Assembly: GCA_008711295.1 (NCBI GenBank)
Contig: VUYV01000089.1
Location: forward strand, 3,538,463 to 3,602,462
Direction of reading: 5' to 3'
DNA: 64,000 nucleotides
DNA from: Anarhynchus alexandrinus
Taxonomy: Eukaryota; Chordata; Aves; Charadriiformes; Charadriidae
Each line of letters opens with the position of its first letter. Position 1 is the stretch's first letter. The translations under genes were made by a program, and so were the position numbers. Below the pieces are notes generated by a model. That model was not told the DNA's origin and searched no databases. It was given only the letters and a program-made list of their open reading frames with translations. Positions 51,057-61,786 of the stretch are shown here, piece by piece.

Positions 51057-54000
51057 CTAGCATTGCAGAGAAAACAGGTTTCTATTATAGCTATTTCAAT
51101 GAGAATAACTGCTGTTAAAAATATAGGATTTTTTTTTTTAATCATGGCTAGCTGTTTAAAGTAAAAAGAGCACAAAATTTAGAACACAGCATATGTTTCC
51201 AGACAAACTAGGGAATACATTTTGAAGTTCTGAAACTGTCACAAACACATTTTTCAAGACTTTTTCTGACTTTGTCCCCTACATCACTATTACATTCTTG
51301 ATTCTCAATTTGTATAGGTGAGAAATCCTGAGTCGGAAACCTTCAGTGATTTGTTCTTCCAAATACAGCAGTAGAGAAAGAAAAAGAGTGAAGCAAAAAG
51401 TACAAAGTCTTATTGAATAATGAGAATTGCGTTGCATATGTAAGGCTGGAAAACAGTGTAGTAATTCTGTGCTAAAGAACATTATCAGTGTTTTTTGCAA
51501 AGAAATGATCAGCCAAATTTCCTCAGTACTCAATATATGGAAAAGAGCATTCAGTTTTCACTGCTGTCTTGCTCAAAACAGCAAGTACTCCTTTCAAAGC
51601 AATGAAGCAGAAAATCCAAATGACCACTAATCAATATCTACATAACATCATTCTGTCACCTAAAGATAAGTCAGTTCCTAATCAGTAGCACAGAACAAAC
51701 AATCAAAACGAAAATGCAGACCGGCAACACTACAAGTCAGGATGAACAAGACAAAACAATAATACTCTTACTGTGGCAGAACTATCACAGCACAGTGAAA
51801 TGCAGAAAGACTGTGGCAGACTTACGAACCACAGGCGAAAATCTCCAAGGAAAAGATATTGTCTTAACTCAGAGCAATACCTGGGCACTCACGAAGACAA
51901 AAGAATGAATTAGACAAGCAGTTTACTGTATAGCTAACTAACTAAAAAAAATCCAACAACAAACCAACAAAAAAAATCCAAACCAAAACCATAAAAAACA
52001 TGGAAGTTCTTGCCTTCCTAATGGGTACCATGAAAGACTTATGCTTATATTTATGAATAAAATTCCCTGTGATATTGAAGACATGCACCATTGTCAACTC
52101 ACTTCATTTGCCGAGTAAAGGTTTGTACTAGATTACAGTTGTCACCCAAAACTTGAACTAGGGTATACCTGTAAATAATAATGTAAGGGATCATTTGAAA
52201 GTGACATGTCACTAAAATAACCTGCAAGGTGAATGGGATCTTACTATCTAGAAAAAGAAGTTAGCTGAGATAGAAATCAGTGATAAGGGATTTAATCTCC
52301 CTCAAAAAACAGAGTTCTTTTATAAAGGAACTGAGTAATAGCAAAATAAAGTCCCCAGGCAAATTCTAATCCCTGTTGAACTACATTATGTGAAGGTCAA
52401 TCAGTAGGGAAGGGAGGGAATAGAACTGTGGTCTATAGGGTCACAGAGATACCACTACAACAGCCTTGAAAAAGGCGATCTGAAATTGCAGCAACCTATT
52501 TAGGTCACATCAATAGAAAATAACTTGATTTGAAGTAACAGCTATAACTCACAGTAAGAAACATGATGTATGAGGCCCAGCTACTTCATGAATGCACTGT
52601 TTGAATAAGCACTTTAATGTCTATTTTTTCAAAGGAATTGATTGATAACAGTCAAATGATGCATCCAAGAAAATAAACCACATGGCTCCCAGTAGCATAA
52701 GAAGTATGAAATGTGAGTGTAGCATGTGAATAAAACACTACTGTTATCTTTCCAGATTATCTCTGTGAATTATCTTCATCTCTCACAAATACACTTCCAA
52801 ACCTCCTCATCTAAGAGACTCTCATGAATCACTACAGATTTGGCCTGATTCTCTTGATCACTTTACATGCCAACTATCATGCTACAGCAAATCCCAAAGG
52901 ATTTGACACCTGCTTGGAATACCATAATCAGAAACAAATCAGTTAACACTTAGTGTTTATGCTTACTCTCTAACTTGAGATTGACATTTTCACTTGAAAG
53001 TTAACAAGATAGACCTTATTGTGGCAGTCTTTCACACATATCCCTAAAATACAGAAAAAATCCCATGAACTTAGGGTCTCCACTTGTGTCCCCAGAACCC
53101 ACTTATTTCATTTTTAGGGCTTCTTTTCAAGCATTGAAGCCTTTTTGTTCCCAGTTACTTAGGCAAATTACCCCTCAACCTGAAGATATCCTTCCCCAGT
53201 CCTATAGCATATGCCAAATATTGTTTCTCCATAGACAATGCCAAAGAAATCAATACAAACATTGCCCACAAGAAAAAGGTGTAGCTGCTGTAATTATCAG
53301 TATCTACAGAACAAATCTTCAGAAATTAGCTCTATAAACAAACAGTACCATAGCAATCAGCCGAGATTAACCTCAGTTTTATATATACCTAACAATTACC
53401 AAACCTGTCTTCCATTCTTGACACAAATGCTAATGCTGTGTAACATTTTCCCTAAATTTACTCAGCTATTAGCACAAGATGACAACAAGCAGAAAATATG
53501 TAAAAAAAAAATTGTATTTTCCCAATACATACCCGTCTTTACATGACAAAATATTTAATGTATTTGTCTAAATTCATGGTCAATAGGAAGAGAATATCTC
53601 TGAAAGAAGAACTATCTATGTTGCTACCAGAGGAGTACAAAAATAAGTGGAGACTCCTGATAGTGTCGTTCAAGAAATATCTTCATTGCTTCAATGATGT
53701 TCATTTTGACTTTGCTATTATTTTTGAATGGCAAGAGTTAACTTCTTCAGGAGACCATTAGAACATAGAAGTTTCATAAATTACTAACCTGTGAAGTTAT
53801 CAGGAAAACTATTTTTTTACTCCTGCATTGTTTCTTCATTGAAATAATAACTAACATGCTGTAGTACTCAAATTAAGCTTATGGCATTCACAGGAAATAA
53901 TAAAATGATAGCTGTATGGGGTTTTAGAGTGCCAAAACACAAGTATTTAGCCCAACAGCATGCAGAAAATCATTACTTCACTTTGATTTCAAAGAAGGAG

Positions 54001-55923
54001 TTTAGCCTAGTGTTGGACTTGAGAAATTCAGCTCTGAACACTCACACAGGGTTAATACAGTGTGAGTCTGTGTGCTTATTTACATTGGGGTGCCTACACT
54101 CACAAGCATTCACTTCATTGCAGTTCAATACAGATATTTTAAAATATTATGTTAAAGTATTGTTCAAAATTCTTTGCAAACCAACCAGCTCGGAAAGTAC
54201 CAATATGCAGCACATCACAGTACAGTCGGTTCTCAGCCCACTGCTCAGTCCAGCTCCACCTAATTAAACACATGTGCACAATTGTTCCACCAGTATACCA
54301 TCCCTCTGTCAATGTCCCAGGCATCTTAGCTAATAAAAGTCCAGAACAACTAGGCCATTCAAGGTAATACGAATATGAGTAACAAAAAGACTATTAACCT
54401 TTTAGTTGCTGGGCAAAGTCTCAAGCAGGCAATAGCAGTATTCAAATTGCTAAAAAGTTACAGAAGTTTTGTACTTAGTAGTTTTGCTCAGTAAGTCTCT
54501 TACTGTTCTCTGCTACTCAGTACTACATACATAATATATTGAATTTTCTATTTGGAGTACATTTCTCCTAAACAAACACCAAATATTTAAGATTAATGTT
54601 CTACATGACCAGCTGATAGTCCCAAAATATACTGCTGGTTTCTACTAGTCCTTTTCCATAGTGAGATTTACAAAAGAATTGTTCTTCTCATACCCATGAG
54701 ACCTTTTCCCTTGTTTATAAATGATAAACATCAAGCTGGGTGATTTTTAGAGGATGAGCATGTTTTAGATACTAAACAGGCATAAGTAAGGTTATTGTGG
54801 TGTTTTAAAACTAATAAATTATTATATTATCTGTTTAGGCATCATTGTACACCACAAACTTTATTGTCCTAAATACAGGTAACACTTTCAAATGAAATCC
54901 CAACTCACAAACAATTCCACTTTTTTTTTTTCAGCCTTTTTTTAGCATCATTTTCTTATTGCTTTCATGTAATAAAATCTCTTTTTATTGTGAAAGGGAG
55001 AAAAACAGGCTTCACCACGAAAAAGGTTAAATCTTGCAGTGACAAGTGGTCAGATATTTTGTGATGTATAGCAGTTGCTGTTCGATGCAATCTAACAATA
55101 AAAACTAAGAACTATTAAATAAGCTAGAAAATATAAAGTTTTCTCTACCCCCCTCCTTTTTTTTTGGTTAAATTATGTCTTTTTTTTTTAGCAAGAACAC
55201 CATAATTTTTAAATTACCTATTAGTGCCATTCTATAATGCACTTTGATATCTTTCCTAAACTAGGTTTCTACCTCAACCTCTATTATCAAGCATGAATCA
55301 TTAGCAGGTCCTCAATATGGACTTTTAAATCTGTTCTGGAGTTATACAGAAAGTCCTATATCAGCTTAGGGATATAAAAGCACAAACAAAAAGAGAAAAA
55401 TAAGGTCTTTGCAAAGAAATCCTGTCCAAAAACCCCCTTGCGCTGCAGGCGCTGATCTCAAAAGTGCCGTAAACTGAAACATCATCGCAAGGTTATATTT
55501 TCTCACTGCATACCACAGAATATCAAACATGTGATAATATAATCAGTTACCTTTAGTGCTCAGATGCTGCATAACAAAATGACTGAGATAAGGACAGTAA
55601 AGAAACATGGGAAGATACATTTTACACAGTCAAAGAAACTAATAATGGCAATGATGCCATCTCCACCCTTTGCAATGATGTCATGAGTTTGTAATCCTGG
55701 TCATAAGAGAGTAAATCTCAGCAAGGGAGAATTAGTAAAAAATTTAGTTAATTCAACCTCTGTATTTTCAAAGAACATGAGTCACTTTGTGACCTAATGG
55801 AAAGGTGCAGTGGTGACTTGCAGGTAAGAATGGTAAGGACAGTAGAAATGGGCTATGACTGGGTAGCCTCCGAGCAGAACAGCACATTTCAAGAGAAGGA
55901 AAGTGAAGGGAAGACAGACACTG
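51057..55923. other. Non-coding stretch, no gene seen
   Basis: AT-rich; poly(T) runs near 51130, 54922, 55160 and 55182. The 128-codon plus frame at 53881-54267 has no recognisable domain and I treat it as chance. Confidence 0.5.
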
Positions 55924-56052
55924 TGTGGTGGGTTGACCCCACCTGACAGCTAAGCCCCACGCAGCTGCTCGATCACTCCCCCACCAATGAAGTGGGGAAG
56001 ACAATCACAATGGCGGAAGTGAGAAAACTTGTGGATTGAGTTGAAGACAGGT
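55924..56052 (-). mobile_element. Truncated ERV LTR end, minus sense
   Basis: The plus strand reads TGTGGTGGGTTGACCCCACC, then CACTCCCCCACC and GTGAGAAAACTTGTGGATTG. This is the U5 end of the same LTR group as 17111 and 50518 in minus sense. The rest (TATA box and U3) is absent. The inner edge is approximate. Confidence 0.75.
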
Positions 56053-59042
56053 GAGACAAACATGACAGCTTAAATATGATTCGGTAATGATTTAGTAGAA
56101 GATACTAAAGGTTTCCAGACTGCTACCTTTGCCTTTGAAAAAGTTCCTTTATTACTGAATTATGATGTTATTTCATTACCTCAAACCTTCTTTTGAGATA
56201 TTACACTCCAGCATACCATGTTTATAAAAAGCACACAAATAAACCATATAAACAGTATGACTTACAGCGATACAAATGCTAAATATGAACTTGCTCTACT
56301 TTTAAATTCTACGAGAGCTGGAGCAAAGACAAAACCTAGGAAACTAGATGATGCTAGGTGGTGGGTAAACCTGTATTCAGGCATTTCAGACATTAAAGAT
56401 ATTTATTATTATGATTTCTGACACATTGTAGAGACAGCAGTCTATGTTCTGCATCAATGATGCATTACAGCACCCAAAACACTATGATGCAACACGCCAA
56501 AATTGAATTAAATAGGTTTTTTGTCTCATGTAAATTATAATTTCTTGAAATACACACAAAGAGGAAAAATATCTAAGATCACTAGTTTAAAATTAAATGA
56601 CTTCAGAAAAAAAACGCAGGCACAGAAAACCAAAACAGGTTGGCACAGTTTCATATATATAAATGCTTTTTCTTCCTTGAGAATGTGATTGGACACAATT
56701 TTTTTAAGTGCCCAGAGAACATAAAGCTGAGCAGTTGTTCAGAAGCATTATAACAGCTATCATTTTTCCACTAGTGTTAGTTTAATGTACTGTACTGCGA
56801 AAGTCAGGACTCTAAACGGCATAGAAAAACTCTTGGCAGTTCAAGTTCAACAGTCTTATGCAAATTTGCATGCTATAAAATACCAGTTTGCTATATGCTG
56901 ATGATGCATGAGATGCGAAGTCCTACATTCCTGTCTCACTGACCATGTTTCACATTTTCAGTTGCATTCAATTTTTGAATGTTCCTTTTGTTAAACTGGA
57001 TTTTTCAAAGCAAACAATAATCCTGGCATATTGTGGTTAACAATAACAGTAAGCATATTTTTCTTATTTTGCTGCTTCTTACATTTCCTGTTTTTGAAAA
57101 AAATATCGTGACAAATCATTTTACAATAAGAATGAATATTTTTCTTTTCATTTCTAGCCACTGTAGCAAAACTGATGAATTATGTCCCTTGCTGTTGTAA
57201 ATCAATATCACTCCTTGGTCTTCTCATGGAGTTATGCAGGATATACATTGGAAGAGCTGTCTTCATAAACTTGCAGACACGTAGTTAATTAAATAGGACA
57301 GCTGAAAAAAGTTACATTATTCTAAGTCCTCTGCTGAAACTTGCACCGGTTTCACCGCATTTGAAATCGCATTTGCACCGATTTGAAATTGCAGATCACA
57401 GAAACCACAGTAAAAAATTATGTAAGCATGCTAATATAAAACAGAACACTAAAAGAAGTTTCTTCATGCAGTTTTTCATTGGTTTCACTAAGTTAGACTT
57501 AGGTTTTTGTCCCTTCTTTCACCCCTGCTTTTACATTTTTTTCAGTGACTGCCTCATGCAAAATATAGTATCCTGTGTACTGCCTCACCCAGTTAGGCAT
57601 CTTGATCCCTTAAATACATTTATTTTCCTTGTAGGTGTCTCTTCCCTTTACAACATCACCTGTTCTCTCTATTTTACATGTGGAAGTTGAATTTCTTTCT
57701 GCCAGGTAACAAAACTTACCCTGTGGAAGAAAATCTCCTCAGACTGCACTGCGTCGCATCTCACACAGCAATATGTTGTTCCTAGCTGTACCACTGGCAA
57801 CTTTTCTCTGGAAGGAATGAATTGAACAAGCCCAGTGCCACGTCTCTGCATAGAAAACACTCAGCCAAAGGACTTCTTCAAGCAAAGTCCCAACAACTGC
57901 TTGAAAGCTTGACAATCCCCTTCCATCTCATCTATTGATTTGAGCATTTCTCGGCGAGATGGTAGAAGAGTTAGGAAGAGACAGGAAGATTCGGGCAAAA
58001 AGAGTAGTGCATAAGATTTTTCTTGGTGTGGCGACTTAATCTCTTACATTCTTCACTTAGAAGGTAAACCTTGGTACTCCTTCTCCTGTGTTTTAAAAGA
58101 AATAGTGGATCTGTGAAGCAAATATTTGCATCCACAGTCCAGAAGATCACTTGGGTGTTCAACGATTTCCACTCCACTATCCAGGCATGCATAAGGTACA
58201 AGCTGAAACATCTAGGCTGGCCTATGGTCCTCTGAATTAGCCCAAATTAGTCTGTGCAAAACCGTTGCTTTGTATAAATGTCAGGTCAGAGCCAGAATCA
58301 GAAGTAAACCATATACTTTTCTATAACCTGGACAATTGTCTGTCTTCCGCGTGACTCTGTTGCTAGAGTAAGATACTGAAAGGGACATATAAATGGGGGA
58401 TAAACAATGCAATCCAACGTATACTTCCATTTAAAATAAATAAAATACCTAAAGAAGAGAGAAACAAGATTTGTCCTTCTGTTAGGGTGATGTCTAAGTT
58501 TACAAAAATAAATGAAAGAAAGACTGTCCAGGATGGAAGCAAAACATAAGCACGTTTATTATTGTTTTGCTATCTTTCAGAATTTTATCATGGATTGGAC
58601 ATTAAGCTGGCAAATTTTAAAACATGTGCTTTTTTGCTCTTCTTAATATTTAATTTGTATTTTAGTTTACCTAGGAATTATGTGATTTTGAACCTTTAGC
58701 CAATAGCATTGCTTGGTGGTCATAACAAAAGAAACTTTTACCCCCATCTCAAAGGAAAACGTGGCAGTAAGTGTGAAAGTCATTAAAAGATGGAAGGCTA
58801 ACCTACCCCATTTCAGTCCACAGAAGGGCTAGGAATTACTTAGGCAGACAAAAGTGGACTAAATGACCTAACTTTCTTGTCGATGAAATAGGTTCTACAT
58901 ATTATACAACATTATTTCACCCATTACTAGTGTGCAGATAGCTTAGTAAAGAAACATGTCATCTAAACAATAACCCAGAAGTGCTTTACAAATCCACAAG
59001 TTATAATAGTGAACGATAATCTTCTATTGAAAATACATATTA
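56053..59042. other. Non-coding stretch, no gene seen
   Basis: AT-rich. A small direct repeat (atttgaaat-cgcatttgcaccg then atttgaaat-tgca) lies at about 57359-57394. No exon recognised. Confidence 0.5.
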
Positions 59043-59720
59043 TGTGCTGGTGAGTTAACCTTGGCAAACAGCCAAATGCCCATCCAGCACTTACTTCCCC
59101 TCTTAAACAAGGATAGGGAAGAGAATAGGATAAGAAGCTCATGGGATGAGATAAAGACAGGGAGATTGCTTACCAACTAATAGACTCAAGTCAGGGAAAA
59201 TTAATTTAGTTTATCACCAATTAAAATAGATTTGGGTAGTGAGAAACCGAAGATAAACATTAAAACAACACCTTTCCCCCCCTCTTTCCCATTGTCAGCT
59301 TCACTCCTTTCACTCCTGACTCCTCTGTCCCGTGGCTAAGCAGCGTAGGGAGAATGAAGGGGGTTATAATCACTACATAATGTTTTTTCTCTGCCACTGC
59401 TTCCTCCTCATACTTTTCACCTGCTCCAGTATAGTCTTCTCCATGGGCTGCAGGTCTTTGGAAAAAAAATATGCCTCAGCATGGGGTCCTGCCATGGCTG
59501 CAAGAATATCTGCTCCAGTGCTATGGAGTACCTCTTCCTCTTCCTTCTTCTTCTCTCAAATTGGTGTTCCCTCTGCTGTTTCTCACTTTTTTTTTTTTTT
59601 TTTNTTCTCCCCTCCCCTCTCTGTCTGGTGGGTTTTTTTGCCCTTTCTTACATACACTTTCCCAGAGCCACCCCACCCATGGTTGATGGACAGAGCATTT
59701 TCATGAGCCCCATCGATCAT
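59043..59720 (-). mobile_element. ERVK-like LTR, diverged and incomplete, minus sense
   Basis: A diverged relative of the 23691-24726 LTR. The plus strand starts TGTGCTGGTGAGTTAACC at 59043 and then follows the same order: ctcatgggatgagataaagacaggg, a U5-like block, a reduced CTCCATGGGCTGCAGG repeat area (about 59440) and a block with cccagagccacc...catggttgatgg near 59660-59690. The minus-sense 5' end of the family is missing or unrecognisable, so the right edge is approximate. A T17 run with an N (59604) interrupts it. No primer-binding site is recognised at the left end. Confidence 0.75.
59604..59604. other. Single-base assembly gap (N)
   Basis: The gap base follows a run of 17 T inside the LTR, a typical assembly break. 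Confidence 0.95.
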
Positions 59721-60479
59721 TACAGCAAATACACACTTTCAGTCTTATAAAATCACTACAAAAAATATTTGACTGCTGGATCACATTAAAATCTTGCCAA
59801 GAGGTGATGCTATCGTTATGATTTTCAGTGACACAATGGAGAGTTCAGTCCCCCAGCACTACTGAGCTTTAAACTATAGTGGTATTCTTAAATCCACTGT
59901 AGCACTTCTGTAAATTTAGGCCTTAAACTTCTCAGCCAGCTGTTAGATTTCACTGCTTTTTTATTTTTTCATCCTGGAAAGTTCTGTCACCTGGAAACAG
60001 GCAGAGCAATTAAGGCATTTTTGAGGAGGCAGATGATCTTCCTCATCCATAAGTTTGGTGTAATCATGAACAGGGGGAAGCACAAACAAAACCAATCTAG
60101 AGAAGGATTTAAAAAGGAACAGACAGAATTATTTGCAATAAGCATATGAAGCAGCATGGTGAATTAATTTGCGTAATTTTTATATATATGTATACTAATG
60201 CAAAACAAACTGGGACCATTTACTAACGCAAAACAAATTGGGAAATAAACAGAAGGCGATGAAAGAGTAAATTTGTCATCAAAACTGCAACTTAATGTGC
60301 CCAACAAGTTTATTCAGATAAAGATATGACTAGATTATTAATTTTAAATGACAGAACTTTTTCAGGAAGGACAGAAAGAGGAGAAAAGAGTTTCATTAAA
60401 AATAGAAGATGCATATTTACTTTGCAGTTCAAAATATGAAGGGAGACTGACTGAAAACTGTCTGGTTGCATCAGTGCTG
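59721..60479. other. Non-coding stretch, no gene seen
   Basis: AT-rich flank between the LTR and a probable CR1 remnant. No exon recognised. Confidence 0.45.
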
Positions 60480-60850
60480 TCATCTGTGATAGAAAAAAAT
60501 CAAGAAGATTTGGTCATTGTAAGACATTGCCAGAATCATTTAAAGCACAGAAACTGGGGAATAAGGAAGATTTTAACTGCCCAGATATCAACAAGAAGGG
60601 GAATACAGGACAGCCCAGACATTTCTTGTATTTTATTGATAACAATTTTAACGTAAAAAGTGAACAAACAAACTGTAAGAGAAGTGCTTCAAGACTGAAG
60701 TCAATATAGTAAGAAAGAGAATGTGGAACAAAATCTGAGTGAGAATGAATACAAAATAACACTAAGACAACTTTAAGTAATGGGAGGGAAGCACGACGAA
60801 GCAAAAAACAGTGGACTTCAAGTGTGATAAATCAGAAAAGTGGTAGAAAG
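60480..60850 (+). mobile_element. Probable ancient CR1 endonuclease-region remnant
   Basis: Frames at about 60500-60660 read NQEDLVIV, then after a frameshift DFNCPDI, NTG and FIDNNF, which parallels the endonuclease-domain pattern of CR1 ORF2 (a GDFN-PDI motif, an NT and an F-E-x-DNF stretch). The following 60700-60850 contains weak RREARRSKKQ-like echoes of the next CR1 block. It is heavily decayed, so the edges are approximate. Confidence 0.42.
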
Positions 60851-61088
60851 TGACCTATGGGAAATAAATGTAACTTCTTCTACCGTTCTTCATTGCAGTA
60901 CAGAAGGAGAAGGTCAGTTCCCCTAGATTCTGCATGACTCCTTCAATTTGAGCCCCGATCCACGTGCCCAGAAAAAGTCAGTCAGCCAGTTCGAGTGCTC
61001 ACTGATCTATGTCTCCTTCTCAAAAACAATTAATCAAGCCATCTAATGTATTAGATAAAATATTAATGAGAAGCATTAAAAGAAATGC

Positions 61089-61289
61089 ATGACCATGGAA
61101 GGTCTGAGGACAGCTGGTCCTGCTTTGGAATTGGAGAAGGATGATTTTATTTCCTGTGATGCCTGCAAGCTCTACTTGCCATATTTTAAAAATTAGATTC
61201 TTGAAGAGAAAGAAAAATATAGAAGCTATCCTGAAGTAAATGTTCTACCTGGAAAGAAGAAACGTCCTCCTCAAGTTAAGGATATTGTG
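61089..61289 (+). CDS. Candidate exon A of an unrecognised gene or pseudogene
   Basis: An open frame from ATG 61089 (second in-frame ATG at 61095) reads through SCDACKLYLPYF, meets an in-frame TAG at 61194-61196, and continues ILEEKEKYRSYPEVNVLPGK and KKRPPQVKDIV to a donor-like GTG|gtaggt at 61289/61290. The amino-acid composition before and after the stop looks like ordinary protein. Two readings fit. One is a gene whose codon (for example CAG) became TAG, so a pseudogene or allele. The other is a real exon that begins at 61197 after a weak acceptor ending aaaattag. It pairs in phase 0 with exon B at 61624. I do not recognise the protein; the CxxC pair (DAC of SCDAC) could bind metal, but that is speculation. 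Confidence 0.4.
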
Positions 61290-61623
61290 GTAGGTACCTG
61301 ATTTCTTATATTAAAGATTCTAAGCTAACATTTTATAAATATATGCAATATTCTTACAGTTCTTTTATATTAACTGAACAGATCCGCGTTTAGTTCCTTA
61401 GTGATCATGCATTTGTCTTTTAATACTTTATCATCTATAGAGCTTTGTTGAGAATTTACTTTATCTAAATCCTTTGGAGGCAAAACCTCAGCTATCCCTA
61501 ATGCTTAGAGACAATTACACAAACATGTGGCCCCATGGCTGCTAAGGAGATTACATGAGAACTACTGAAAAGGCATGATAAAGTAATCTGTCACGACACA
61601 ATAACCTGTACATTGTTGCATAG

Positions 61624-61786
61624 ATATTCAACAGTGAAAGATCTAACCATGCTCTTAAAATTATTCAAATGGCAGAAATAATGACTGAAGATGCATACAA
61701 AAATGAGTCTTTCCAATTTCAGAATTATCCTCCCAAGCTAATTCACATTGTTTTTGGAACTGGTCTTCTCTGGAGATGGTTGACTG
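61624..61786 (+). CDS. Candidate exon B of the same unrecognised gene
   Basis: A 163-base block bounded by an acceptor (ttgcatag, ending 61623) and a consensus donor G|gtaagc (intron from 61787). In the phase carried over from exon A it reads IFNSERSNHALKIIQMAEIM, then TEDAYKNESFQFQ, then NYPPKLIHIVFGTGLLWRW and LT, with no stop, leaving a phase-1 donor. Balanced composition, a stop soon after the donor in the intron and compatible splice phases support a true exon. I found no convincing next exon up to 64000. It may be partnered with exons beyond the window. The family is not recognised. Confidence 0.45.

Noticed and set aside
53881..54267. 128-codon plus frame as a gene
   Set aside because: No domain pattern, promoter or splice context; the length is possible by chance in this much sequence.
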